Notes under the pieces: model-generated | Database searches by the model: none | Seen by the model: the letters and a program-made list of their open reading frames with translations, nothing else | What the model was told of the DNA's origin: nothing | Made by a program: the position numbers and the translations under genes | Assembly: GCF_001766235.1 (NCBI RefSeq) | Contig: NZ_CP015164.1 | Location: 2,383,001 to 2,447,000 of the forward strand | Source of the DNA: Acetobacter ascendens | GTDB lineage: Bacteria > Pseudomonadota > Alphaproteobacteria > Acetobacterales > Acetobacteraceae | Direction of reading: 5' to 3' | DNA length: 64,000 nt | Shown: positions 1-7,973 of the stretch, in pieces | How positions within the stretch are numbered: the stretch's first letter is position 1 | How the letters are laid out: each line of letters opens with the position of its first letter

Positions 1-261
1 ATCCATGAAGCTGACATTACTGACCGTGCCAGCGTGGAAACTGACCGCGCACTGGAACTGCGTACGCGAGACCGCGCCCGCAAGCTGATTGGCAAAATCA
101 ACCTTGCTTTGCAGCGGGTTGAAAACGGCACATATGGTTACTGTGAAGAAACGGGTGAGCCTATTGGCCTGAAACGGCTGGAAGCACGCCCAATTGCCAC
201 GCTTTCCATTGAAGCGCAGGAACAGCACGAGCGCATGGAAAAAACCCACCGGGACGATTAA
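1..261 (+). CDS. dksA: DksA-family RNA polymerase-binding regulator, C-terminal part (5' end outside window)
   Basis: The reading frame is open from base 1, so only the last 86 residues are visible. The end matches the DksA/TraR C-terminal domain: the conserved stretch YGYCEETGEPIGLKRLEARP is followed by a helix rich in E and Q. DksA binds the RNA polymerase secondary channel and, with ppGpp, adjusts initiation at rRNA and amino-acid promoters. The classical protein has a four-Cys zinc finger. Here only the first Cys remains; the other three positions read T, S and A (CEET and LSIEA). Low-Cys DksA proteins are known from alphaproteobacteria, so this is probably normal for the lineage. A GTG at base 34 is an internal codon, not the start. 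Confidence 0.88.
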   Translation: MHEADITDRASVETDRALELRTRDRARKLIGKINLALQRVENGTYGYCEETGEPIGLKRLEARPIATLSIEAQEQHERMEKTHRDD

Positions 262-290
262 TTTTTTCGTCTTTTTTACCGTATCTGGTC

Positions 291-319
291 TTGCGGCGTT
301 CCGCGCGAACAGCTAGAAC
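291..319 (+). promoter_or_regulatory. Putative sigma-70 promoter of tRNA-Thr(GGT)
   Basis: TTGCGG (291-296) and TAGAAC (314-319) are separated by 17 bases and end 13 bases before the tRNA. Spacing and position suit a housekeeping promoter; the match is by eye only. Confidence 0.45.
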
Positions 320-332
320 GCCCGCAGACTAC

Positions 333-412
<80 letters not shown>

Positions 413-457
413 CCTTGTTTTTCAATGACTTGCAGAATCTGGCAATGTCTGTGACTG

Positions 458-528
458 CTAGCATAACCCTAGCATAGTCACCGAAAACTAAGGATTTTTG
501 GGGTGAATAAGCATAGTCCTAGCTTAGC
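458..528 (+). repeat. Short repeats with core GCATAGTCCTAGC near the left end
   Basis: CTAGCATA (458), CCTAGCATAGTC (468-479) and GCATAGTCCTAGC (511-523) cluster between the attL repeat and the integrase fragment. The 13-bp form recurs exactly at 2431-2443 near the right end. Position and repetition suit arm-type binding sites for an integrase or excisionase; that role is inferred. Confidence 0.5.
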
Positions 529-655
529 TTCCGCACCATATAATGTGTTTCAACAGAAGGGTTCTGCTAACTGGTCGATTCGTTTTTCGATTCCAGGGCA
601 AGGACAAATCCGCAAATCACTAGGCACAAGTGATCGTAAGCTAGCAGAGACACTA
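503..655 (+). pseudogene. Tyrosine-type integrase, N-terminal fragment cut by an IS
   Basis: A GTG at 503 preceded by AAGGA opens a frame whose first 51 codons read like the N-terminal arm-binding region of a phage-type integrase (NVFQQKGSANWSIRFSIPG, then a basic KSLGTSDRKLAE segment). The frame runs into the IS at 656. If that IS is removed with one copy of its TA target, the frame continues from 1488 for 14 codons (EWAFAKNVKKFSPL). It then reaches a TAG formed at the second IS site. The catalytic domain (R, H, R and Y residues) is absent, so the gene is dead. The assignment rests on the style of the fragment and on its place next to a duplicated tRNA end. Confidence 0.62.
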
Positions 656-1485
656 GGCTCAGGACCCATTGATTTGATTGCGGAAATCTGATTCAGCCTC
701 TGTGAGGAGACTGAAGATGAGTGACCTGTATTGGCTGACCGAGGAACAGATGGATCGTCTGCGGCCCTTTTTCCCGAAGAGCCATGGCAAACCTCGCGTT
801 GATGACCGTCGTGTGTTGAGTGGGATCATTTTCGTGAACAGAAATGGTCTGCGCTGGCGTGATGCCCCCCCGGGAATACGGTCCACACAAGACGCTCTAC
901 AACCGCTGGAAGCGCTGGAGTGCTATGGGGATCTTCATCCGCATGATGGTGGGATTGGCTACTGGCAAGGCAGAGCCTCAGACAATCATGATTGATGCGA
1001 CCTATCTCAAGGCCCATCGCACGGCTTCGAGCCTGCGGTTAAAAAAGGGGGCCCAGGCCGTTTGATCGGGCGGACCAAAGGCGGGATGAATACGAAGCTG
1101 CATGCTGTCACTGACCGGAACGGACGTCCGCTCGACTTCTTCATGACAGCAGGTCAGATCAGTGATTATACTGGTGCCGCTGCCCTTCTGGACAGTCTCC
1201 CATCAGCCGAATGGATGCTGGCAGACCGGGGCTACGACGCTGACTGGTTCAGAGAGGCCCTGGAGGAGAAAGGGATCAAACCCTGTATTCCTGGTCGAAA
1301 ATCTCGCGCAAAACCGGTCAAATACGACAAACGGAAATACAAAAGACGCAACCGTATCGAGATCATGTTCGGCAGGCTCAAGGACTGGAGACGGGTCGCA
1401 ACACGCTATGACAGATGCCCGACCGTCTTCTTCTCCGCAGTCTGCCTCGCCGCAACCGTCTTGTTCTGGCTATGAGTCCTGAGCC
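656..1485 (+). mobile_element. IS5-family insertion sequence (IS427/IS1031-like), 830 bp
   Basis: The ends carry inverted repeats: GGCTCAGGACCCAT at the left, and the complement of GGCTCAGGACTCAT at the right (one mismatch). TA is duplicated on both sides (654-655 and 1486-1487), as is usual for this IS group. It contains one transposase in two overlapping frames with an additional frameshift. It interrupts the integrase fragment. Confidence 0.87.
717..1475 (+). pseudogene. IS5-family transposase, frameshifted
   Basis: The protein is a DDE transposase split over three frames. Frame one (from ATG 717) gives MSDLYWLTEEQMDRLRPFF up to WRDAP. It shifts in a run of seven C at about 865-871, where six would keep the frame. 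The next stretch (PREYGPHKTLYNRW to SSLRLKKG) carries the first catalytic Asp in MIDATYLKAH. A second frame change at about 1043 leads to LIGRTKGGMNTKLHAV, the second Asp in LADRGYDADWF and a Glu in NRIEIMFGRLKDW. The second shift sits at AAAAAAG in the phase A-AAA-AAG, a classical -1 slippage site, and is probably programmed. The first looks like a mutation that inactivates this copy. Confidence 0.82.
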
Positions 1486-1531
1486 TAGAATGGGCGTTCG
1501 CAAAAAACGTCAAAAAGTTTTCACCCCTCTA

Positions 1532-2396
1532 CGGCGTGTCGTCAGTTAAGCCCTGAGAGTGGCACGTGAGGGTTGTACTTTGTGTCTGCGTGTGCTGACT
1601 GTTTTCCTGTTTTTTTGGGGAGACAGACAGATGCGGCGCTATAGTTTACGCGATGACCAGTGGGAGCGGATAAAGGATCTTCTTCCTGGTCGAGAAGGCT
1701 ATGTCGGCGGCACTGCGGTGAACAACCGTCTGTTCGTGGAGGCGGTGCTGTATCGCTATCGCGCGGGTATTCCATGGCGCGACCTTCCTGCCCGTTTCGG
1801 TGACTGGAAAAACGTGCACCGGCGTCTGCGCCGCTGGTGTGAAAGCGGCGTCATCGACGCGGATATTTCGTTATCTGGCCGCTGATTACGACAACGAATA
1901 CATGATGATCGACAGCACAATTGTCCGAGCGCATCAGCATAGTGCCGGAGCTCTCAAAAAAGGGGCACGGATCAGGCCATCGGACGATCACGAGGCGGGC
2001 TAACTACAAAGATCCATGCCATCTGCGACGCTCTGGGCAATCCAGTGGAACTCGGCATCACACCGGGACAGGATGCCGATATCACCCAGGCAGAACCACT
2101 TCTGGAAAACATCGAACCGGATGCTTTCCTTGCTGACAAGGCGTATGACGCGGACAGGTTGATCGATCGGCTGATACAGCGCGGGATTACCCCGGTCATC
2201 CCGCCAAAACGCAACAGAACGACACGACGGAAAACCGATTTTTCTCTCTACCGCGAACGGAACCTTGTTGAGAGGTTCTTCAATAAACTCAAGCAGTTTC
2301 GCGCTATCGCAACCCGCTACGATAAACTGAAATCGACCTTCCTCGCAGCCGTGCAGTTCGCCTCAATCATCATCCTGCTTAACTGACGACACGCCG
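1532..2396 (+). mobile_element. Second IS5-family insertion sequence, 865 bp
   Basis: Perfect 20-bp terminal inverted repeats (CGGCGTGTCGTCAGTTAAGC at 1532-1551, complement at 2377-2396) are flanked by TA on both sides (1530-1531 and 2397-2398). It lies 46 bp after the first IS and differs from it in sequence and ends, so this is a separate insertion and not a duplication. Confidence 0.88.
1631..2386 (+). pseudogene. IS5-family transposase of the second IS, frameshifted
   Basis: Translation from ATG 1631 gives MRRYSLRDDQWERIKDLLPG up to RRWCESGVID. A one-base gain near 1859-1862 then throws the frame off. The neighbouring frame continues with RIFRYLAADYDNEYMMIDST, which holds the first catalytic Asp, to HQHSAGALKKG. 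A second change at an A-rich run (about 1949-1955) leads to IGRSRGGLTTKIHAICDALG, the second Asp in LADKAYDADRL and a Glu in RNLVERFFNKLKQF, ending at 2386. The second change may be programmed slippage. The first shift should abolish activity. Confidence 0.82.
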
Positions 2397-2427
2397 TAGC
2401 ACATAACACAAAAAAGCTCTTGAAAAT

Positions 2428-2451
2428 CTAGCATAGTCCTAGCACAGTATG
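2428..2451 (+). repeat. Right-end copy of the GCATAGTCCTAGC repeat
   Basis: CTAGCATAGTCCTAGC at 2428-2443 repeats the left-end motif exactly over 13 bases and lies 55 bases inside the attR repeat. Two such clusters at opposite ends fit integrase arm sites (inference). Confidence 0.5.
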
Positions 2452-2505
2452 CTTTCGTGTTCTGTAAGTTACTGATTAAAATAATGTTTTCTGATTCCGT
2501 TGCTT

Positions 2506-2557
2506 CCTTGGTAAGGGAGAGGTCGACAGTTCAATCCTGTCCAGCAGCACCAGTCTT
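2506..2557 (+). repeat. attR-type direct repeat: tRNA-Thr 3' fragment
   Basis: Exact copy of 361-412. It lacks the acceptor 5' strand and D arm, so it is not a working tRNA gene. It marks the right edge of the integrated element; chromosomal genes resume after it. Confidence 0.9.
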
Positions 2558-2661
2558 TCCTCTACATTTTGTAAGAATCGCTTTTTTGTGCTGCGTTGTG
2601 CAAAACAGAAATGTGGTTGCCACTTTATATGCCCAGGTCTGCCTGCTGTGCTTGAGGCATT

Positions 2662-3753
2662 TTAAATCTGCCTTGCCAGATGCCGGAAGATGGCATCACC
2701 ATTTTCACAAAATTTTTCCTTGCTGAATTTTTCCAACACAAATTGTCTGGCATTCTGACCAACGTCAGAAAGCCTCTCTGGCTGCGCAAGAACTGCTGCC
2801 AATGTATCGGCCAGCATAATTGGGTCTTCTGGTTGCACCTTCCACCCAGTTACGTTTTCTACAATAGACCGATCCATTTCCCCCACATCACTGCCAATTA
2901 CGGGTAAGCCTGCCTGCATAGCCTCATGCATAGCAATGCAGAATCCTTCCCGCCGCGATGGCTGAAGATAAAGATGCTGGTTATGCAAAAAATTCTGGGA
3001 TGAAGACGCAAAGCCTGAAAAACGAATATTCGTCAGCTTTAATTCTTTTGCCACCCGTTCAAGATGGGCACGTTCTTGTCCCTCTCCTGCTATCGTCACT
3101 TCAAACGCTGGCAAGGATGTATAGGCCTGAAGGCGTTGAAAAGCTGTGCATAGAATATCGTATCCCTTGGCCATATGCAGCCGCCCAAGAGAGCCTGCGC
3201 GAATCACCTCTCCCGGCTTCCAAGGCTTTGCAGGCTTAATATCCGGCGAAGCCTGAAAAACCGGCCAAGACATGACTTTATTTGCAGGGAGTTTAAGCCG
3301 TTCGCGCGTAATATCTGCCACGCATTCCGAATCACACACCCACAATTTTGAAAGAGATTTGGCTGCCCGTAAAAGACGAATATTCCCCGGCTTCAAAAAC
3401 GCGTTGTGCTGCCAACTGATAACCGGAACCCTTAAACCGCGCCCAACCTGCTGCCCGATCAGAGTAGAACGGGTTAAGGACGTCCAAATCTGAGTGGGCT
3501 GCCACGCTACCAATTTACGGCGCAGCCATAAGTAGGCCTGAAGGTGATCGCTTTCTCCACCTTCTCTGATATGTATGTCCAACCCTGCTGCTTGAAGCGC
3601 AGGTTCTGCCCGTCTATCCCGCGGGGTCAGCACAAATACGCCAACATCACACCCACGCGCCCGAAAGAAGCCGGTAATGGAAGGCACCATTGCGCCCGTG
3701 CCACCACCTTCTAACGAGTTAATAACATATGCAATTTTTTTAGGGTACAGCAC
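2662..3753 (-). CDS. GT4-type glycosyltransferase
   Basis: The product is a 363-residue GT-B fold enzyme. The N-terminal half opens with IAYVINSLEGGGTGAMVPSI, the usual glycine-rich acceptor-side loop of family GT4. The C-terminal half has GSLGRLHMAKGYDIL, the nucleotide-sugar loop, then SRREGFCIAMHEAMQAGLPV, which contains the E-x7-E motif that holds the donor sugar nucleotide. No signal peptide or membrane segment is seen, so it probably acts on the inner face of the membrane in surface polysaccharide synthesis. It is the first chromosomal gene after the tRNA-Thr element and is transcribed towards it. The substrate cannot be told. Confidence 0.85.
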   Translation of the reverse strand: MLYPKKIAYVINSLEGGGTGAMVPSITGFFRARGCDVGVFVLTPRDRRAEPALQAAGLDIHIREGGESDHLQAYLWLRRKLVAWQPTQIWTSLTRSTLIGQQVGRGLRVPVISWQHNAFLKPGNIRLLRAAKSLSKLWVCDSECVADITRERLKLPANKVMSWPVFQASPDIKPAKPWKPGEVIRAGSLGRLHMAKGYDILCTAFQRLQAYTSLPAFEVTIAGEGQERAHLERVAKELKLTNIRFSGFASSSQNFLHNQHLYLQPSRREGFCIAMHEAMQAGLPVIGSDVGEMDRSIVENVTGWKVQPEDPIMLADTLAAVLAQPERLSDVGQNARQFVLEKFSKEKFCENGDAIFRHLARQI

Positions 3754-3832
3754 GTCATCAGCCCCTGCGCAGAGAAACGATAAAACCCATCTGTTCAGAA
3801 CTGATTAGGTACGCAAAAAAAACCGTTTCCGG

Positions 3833-3873
3833 AAAAAAGGCAGCACCCTTCAAACTTTGAAACATGCTGCCTT
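3833..3873 (-). terminator. Intrinsic terminator after the Gly-rich lipoprotein gene
   Basis: Read on the minus strand, AAGGCAGCA and TGCTGCCTT form a 9-bp stem, followed by a run of T. The loop itself can form a small TTCAAA/TTTGAA stem. It lies directly after the stop of the minus-strand gene ending at 3881. Confidence 0.75.
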
Positions 3874-3880
3874 GGCAAAA

Positions 3881-4231
3881 TTATCGGTGACCACCGCCAC
3901 CATGACCGCCCCCGCCGGGACCACCATGACCACCCGGACCGCCGCCGCCTCCAAGACCACCGCCGGGATGACCGCCACCTCCAGGCCCGCCGGGACCTCC
4001 ACCTGGTGGGCGACCACCTCCGCCACCACCAGGGCCAAAACCCGGCCGTGGGCGCGGGCCTCGGCCACCGCCGCCCCAAACGCCGTAGCCATAATAATCA
4101 TCATATACGGGGCTATACCCTGAATATCCGTAAGGATAGTACAGGCCACCATCGCCATAATAGGGGCCACCGCATGCGCTCAGGCTGCACAACAACCCCA
4201 GAGCAGACAGTTTTAACGCCAGTTTTTTCAC
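3881..4231 (-). CDS. Small Gly/Pro-rich putative lipoprotein
   Basis: The 116-residue product starts MKKLALKLSALGLLCSLSAC, a lipoprotein signal with Cys20 in a lipobox (LSAC). After cleavage come a Tyr/Gly segment (residues 23-50, many Y in YGYSGYSPVYDDYYGYG) and a Gly/Pro/His-rich tail (residues 53-116, GGGGHPGG-type repeats). No domain is recognised. Such low-complexity lipoproteins may anchor in the outer membrane, but no function can be assigned. It follows tyrS on the same strand by 21 bases and has its own terminator. The neighbouring frames are also open because of the GC-rich repeat, but only this frame has a signal sequence. Confidence 0.72.
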   Translation of the reverse strand: MKKLALKLSALGLLCSLSACGGPYYGDGGLYYPYGYSGYSPVYDDYYGYGVWGGGGRGPRPRPGFGPGGGGGGRPPGGGPGGPGGGGHPGGGLGGGGGPGGHGGPGGGGHGGGGHR

Positions 4232-4252
4232 GGTAGCCTCCTTATGGGTTTA

Positions 4253-5521
4253 TCAGGCTGAAACCCCAACCTTCACCAGAACATGGTGTTTTTTGCCAGC
4301 AGAAAGTTTGATGGCTCCATCAACCATATCCTGCTGCGTGATCAGCTTATTTTCATCCTGTATCACATCATTATTCAGGCGCGCCCCGCCACCACGTACC
4401 AAACGTCGGGCCTCTCCATTTGTTTTAACCAACCCTACTTCTGCAAACAGGCGAAAAACCGGAATACCTGCCGCCATATCGGCCTCTGCCACTTCATGCA
4501 CCGGCAAATCTGCTGCAGCTACGCGGCCTTCTTCAAACGTCTGACGGGCGGCTTCTGCCGCAGCCAAAGCTGCACTCCGCCCATGGCACAAGGCTGTTGC
4601 TTCTGTTGCCAGAACTTTCTTGGCTTCATTAATTTCGGCACCCTGCAAGGCTTCCAGACGTGCGCATTCTTCAAGCGGCAACTCAGTAAACAGACGCAGA
4701 AAACGGCCTACATCCGCATCTTCCGTATTCCGCCAGAACTGCCAGTAATCAAACACCGGCAAACGTTTTTCAGAAAGCCACACAGCACCGTTGGCTGTTT
4801 TGCCCATTTTGGCGCCAGATGCCGTTGTAAGCAGCGGTGTGGTAAGCCCCATAACGCTTTTCTGATCCGTACGGCGCACCAGTTCCACGCCAGAAATAAT
4901 GTTGCCCCATTGGTCTGAACCACCAAGCTGCAACACCACATCCATGCGACGATTCAGTTCACGGAAATCGTAGGACTGAAGAATGGAATAGTTGAATTCC
5001 AGAAATGTCAGCCCCTGTTCACGCTCAAGACGATTTTTTACGGAATCAAATGCCAGCATGCGATTGATGGAAAAATGCACGCCCACATCACGCAGCAGAT
5101 CAATATAAGCCAGCTTATCCAGCCAATCTGCATTATTCACAAGCGCGGCTTCTGATGCACCAGAACCAAAGGTAAGAAACTGGCGCAAACAGCCTTCAAT
5201 ACCAGCCAAATTGGTCTGGATGATATCTTCCGTCATCAACCGCCGGGCTTCTTCCCGGAAGGAGGGATCACCAATACGGGCTGTGCCACCACCCACCAGC
5301 GCTATTGGCCGGTGGCCGTGCTTTTGCAACAACCGTAACATCATAATCTGGATAAGGCTTCCCACGTGCAAGCTATCTGCCGTAGGATCAAACCCGATAT
5401 AGGCCGCCACGGATTTTTCTGCCATCAGCGCATCCAGCGCATCGGCATCCGTGCACTGGAAAATAAAGCCGCGTGCAGCGGCTTCCCGCATGAAAGAACT
5501 CTTAAACCCGTTCTCGACCAT
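4253..5521 (-). CDS. tyrS: Tyrosyl-tRNA synthetase
   Basis: This 422-residue class I aminoacyl-tRNA synthetase charges tRNA-Tyr. The HIGH signature appears as HVGS (residues 52-55) after [11 protein letters not shown], and the KMSKS loop as KMGKT (238-242). The tyrosine pocket is represented by [11 protein letters not shown] (198-207). The last ~65 residues form an S4 RNA-binding domain ([20 protein letters not shown]). Length and order match bacterial TyrRS. It is 119 bases downstream of tldD and may be co-transcribed with it. Confidence 0.97.
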   Translation of the reverse strand: MVENGFKSSFMREAAARGFIFQCTDADALDALMAEKSVAAYIGFDPTADSLHVGSLIQIMMLRLLQKHGHRPIALVGGGTARIGDPSFREEARRLMTEDIIQTNLAGIEGCLRQFLTFGSGASEAALVNNADWLDKLAYIDLLRDVGVHFSINRMLAFDSVKNRLEREQGLTFLEFNYSILQSYDFRELNRRMDVVLQLGGSDQWGNIISGVELVRRTDQKSVMGLTTPLLTTASGAKMGKTANGAVWLSEKRLPVFDYWQFWRNTEDADVGRFLRLFTELPLEECARLEALQGAEINEAKKVLATEATALCHGRSAALAAAEAARQTFEEGRVAAADLPVHEVAEADMAAGIPVFRLFAEVGLVKTNGEARRLVRGGGARLNNDVIQDENKLITQQDMVDGAIKLSAGKKHHVLVKVGVSA

Positions 5522-5640
5522 TTATCCTGTCCCTTCTCTCCGGCCCCTGTCTGCAGGGCAGAACCAGCAGACAGACGCTCTAGCATGAGAGAGCAGAGAA
5601 CAGAAACACTCAGCCCAACAGCATTTGGCTGAAAAAAGCC

Positions 5641-7107
5641 TTACGCCGTACCACCCACTGTCAGGCCGGTCATTTTAAGGGCGGGCTGGCCAACCCCAAC
5701 AGGCACGCCCTGCCCGGCTTTACCGCAGGTGCCAATACCGGGGTCCAGTTCCAGATTACCACCAATCATGGAAACCTGTGTCATAGCCTCTGCCCCGCTT
5801 CCAATCAGGGTGGCACCTTTTACGGGGACCGTTACGCGGCCATTTTCGATCAGATAAGCTTCAGATGCAGCAAAAACGAACTTACCCGAGGTAATATCCA
5901 CCTGTCCTCCGCCAAAGTGCACTGCATACAGGCCGCGCTTTACAGAAGAAATCATTTCCTCCGTAGTAGAAGATCCGGGCTGCATGATGGTGTTGGTCAT
6001 GCGCGGTAAGGGCATATGTGCATAAGACTGGCGACGCCCATTCCCTGTAGGTGTCACACCCATAAGGCGGGCATTCAGCCTATCCTGTAGATACCCCTGC
6101 AAAATACCATCTTCAATCAACACCGTGCGGCCTGTGGGCGTGCCTTCGTCATCAATGGTTAGGCTCCCGCGCCGATCGGGCAGAGATCCATCATCCACCA
6201 CCGTAACGCCGGGGGATGCCACACGCTTGCCAATACGCCCAGCAAATACGGATGTGCCTTTGCGGTTGAAATCACCTTCCAGTCCGTGGCCAACAGCTTC
6301 ATGCAGCAAAATGCCAGGCCAACCAGCACCTAGAACTACCTCCATAGCACCGGCTGGCGCAGGCTGGGCTTCCAGCGCAACCAATGCCTGCCGCAAAGCT
6401 TCGTCCACAGCGCCCTGCCATGTTTCTTCATTCAGCAAGCGGTTGATCTCATACCGCCCGCCTAGCCCGTAACTTCCGCTTTCGCGCTTGCCATCATGTT
6501 CCACCACAACAGATACATTCAGCCGCACCAAGGGGCGTAAATCTGCTGCGCGCGTGCCATCGGCCCGCATGATCTGCACAGCCTGCCATTCCCCCGAAAG
6601 AGAAGCCATAACCTGCACCACGCGGCTATCTTTGCCCCGTGCATAGGCATCTATTTTTGAAAGCAGGCCAGAACGTGTTGCAAAATCGCTATCACCTAGC
6701 GGATTGGCATCTGTGTAAAGCCGCTGGTTGGTCGTCCGCGGCGGTGCAGCCATCTGGCCAGAACGCCCAGCACGCACAGCACTTACGGCATCTACGGCTC
6801 GCAGCAAAGAAGACCGGCTGAGCTCATCCGAATGAGCAAAACCCGTTTCTTCCTCCAATACAGCACGCAAGCCAAACCCGCTGCTGGTATTAAAGGATGC
6901 CGAACGGATAACGCCATCATCCAGAGCAATGCCTTCGCTTTCTCTGTATTCCAGAAAAAGTTCACCATCCTCCATTCCGGCCAATGCCGTTTTTGTCAGC
7001 TTTTCCGCATCATCTTTATGCAGTTGTGCATCAGGACGATGAAAAAACAGCTGGTCCGTAACGGCGAGAGCACCCGGATGCTGAGAGGAAGAAGACATGC
7101 ACGACAA
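5641..7107 (-). CDS. tldD: Metalloprotease TldD
   Basis: The 488-residue protein matches TldD, the subunit that, with TldE/PmbA, forms a zinc protease for unfolded peptides (in E. coli, microcin B17 maturation and CcdA turnover). The metal motif HEAVGH is at residues 269-274, followed by GLEGDFNRKGTSVFAGRIG. The typical C-terminal stretch GTCGKAGQGVPVGVGQPAL is present. No tldE is visible in this window. The ORF opens with MSCMSSSS; Met4 is an alternative start. It lies between the histidine phosphatase gene and tyrS on the same strand. Confidence 0.94.
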   Translation of the reverse strand: MSCMSSSSQHPGALAVTDQLFFHRPDAQLHKDDAEKLTKTALAGMEDGELFLEYRESEGIALDDGVIRSASFNTSSGFGLRAVLEEETGFAHSDELSRSSLLRAVDAVSAVRAGRSGQMAAPPRTTNQRLYTDANPLGDSDFATRSGLLSKIDAYARGKDSRVVQVMASLSGEWQAVQIMRADGTRAADLRPLVRLNVSVVVEHDGKRESGSYGLGGRYEINRLLNEETWQGAVDEALRQALVALEAQPAPAGAMEVVLGAGWPGILLHEAVGHGLEGDFNRKGTSVFAGRIGKRVASPGVTVVDDGSLPDRRGSLTIDDEGTPTGRTVLIEDGILQGYLQDRLNARLMGVTPTGNGRRQSYAHMPLPRMTNTIMQPGSSTTEEMISSVKRGLYAVHFGGGQVDITSGKFVFAASEAYLIENGRVTVPVKGATLIGSGAEAMTQVSMIGGNLELDPGIGTCGKAGQGVPVGVGQPALKMTGLTVGGTA

Positions 7108-7223
7108 CCCTTCAGGAAGAAATGGCCATACCGTAATGGCTCATACACAAAACATAGGAAGTTAAACCGCCACGTAAACCCGGCATGGTAGGCTTTTACG
7201 TAGTAAATTTGGCTAGGCTCGGC

Positions 7224-7955
7224 TTATACGCCGGGCAATTCATTAACAGTTACAACGCGCCAGCCTACATCCAAACGTTCCAGAATGGTCAACGCCAGAT
7301 TCTGCACGGAAAAATGAAGTGCCGTTTCCGCATGAATCCGCAAGGCATGGGCCAAAGCCGCACGCACCACACCGCCATGTGTTACCGCCACAATATCTTG
7401 CTGCGCATATTTTTCTGCCAGCCTGTCCAGCAAACGGCCCACGCGAGCGCAAACATCAATCATGCTTTCACCTTCGGGGGGGCATTCCGTTGCCCCAACA
7501 GCCCAGAATGGATGCGGTGCAAGATTAAGATACTGTGGCAGCTCCTCATAAGGCAGCCCCTGCCATGAGCCCAGATTCTGCTCGATTAAATCTGGCTCCA
7601 CTGTCAGCTTGGCAGGACCATACCCCGCTTCCTGCACAGCTTGTGCTGTGCGTTGTGTGCGGGATAACGGGCTGACAAGCCAATGCGCAGGCTTGGGTAA
7701 GCGTTCTGCCAGTGCCCGATACATGGGACGTTGCGCAATAAGGCTATCCGGGCACAACGGCACATCCATTGCGCCGTACATGCACATGCGGGCATTTTCT
7801 TCCACCAATGCGTGGCGGATCAGCCAAAAGCGCGTAATACCCGGAGCCAATTTGGGGCCATCCAGAAAATGATCCTGAGATGAGGTTAAAACTTTGGGAA
7901 GGTCTCTTATTTCATTCATAGAGTGTGTTGTGCGGCCAGCCAACCGACGACGCAA
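7224..7955 (-). CDS. Histidine phosphatase family protein
   Basis: The 243-residue protein belongs to the phosphoglycerate mutase-like superfamily. The phosphohistidine motif reads LIRHAL (residues 45-50), with Ala in place of the more common Gly after RH. The second catalytic His is in AVTHGGVVRAALAHAL (His193). SPLSRTQRTAQAV (95-107) is the usual RxxxT helix and EQNLGSWQG (125-133) the acid region. The substrate is unknown; such enzymes include alpha-ribazole phosphatases and sugar-phosphate phosphatases. Met13 (base 7919) is a plausible alternative start. It lies 18 bases downstream of the large PLP-fold gene and is likely in one operon with it. Confidence 0.82.
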   Translation of the reverse strand: MRRRLAGRTTHSMNEIRDLPKVLTSSQDHFLDGPKLAPGITRFWLIRHALVEENARMCMYGAMDVPLCPDSLIAQRPMYRALAERLPKPAHWLVSPLSRTQRTAQAVQEAGYGPAKLTVEPDLIEQNLGSWQGLPYEELPQYLNLAPHPFWAVGATECPPEGESMIDVCARVGRLLDRLAEKYAQQDIVAVTHGGVVRAALAHALRIHAETALHFSVQNLALTILERLDVGWRVVTVNELPGV

Positions 7956-7973
7956 GAGCCGAAATAGCCACCC

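Noticed and set aside
656-2396. The two IS copies as one composite transposon
   Set aside because: Their ends and transposases differ, each has its own TA flanks, and no cargo lies between them (46 bp).
3850-4170. Alternative frames across the Gly-rich lipoprotein gene
   Set aside because: All are repeat-derived. Only the 3881-4231 frame has a lipoprotein signal.
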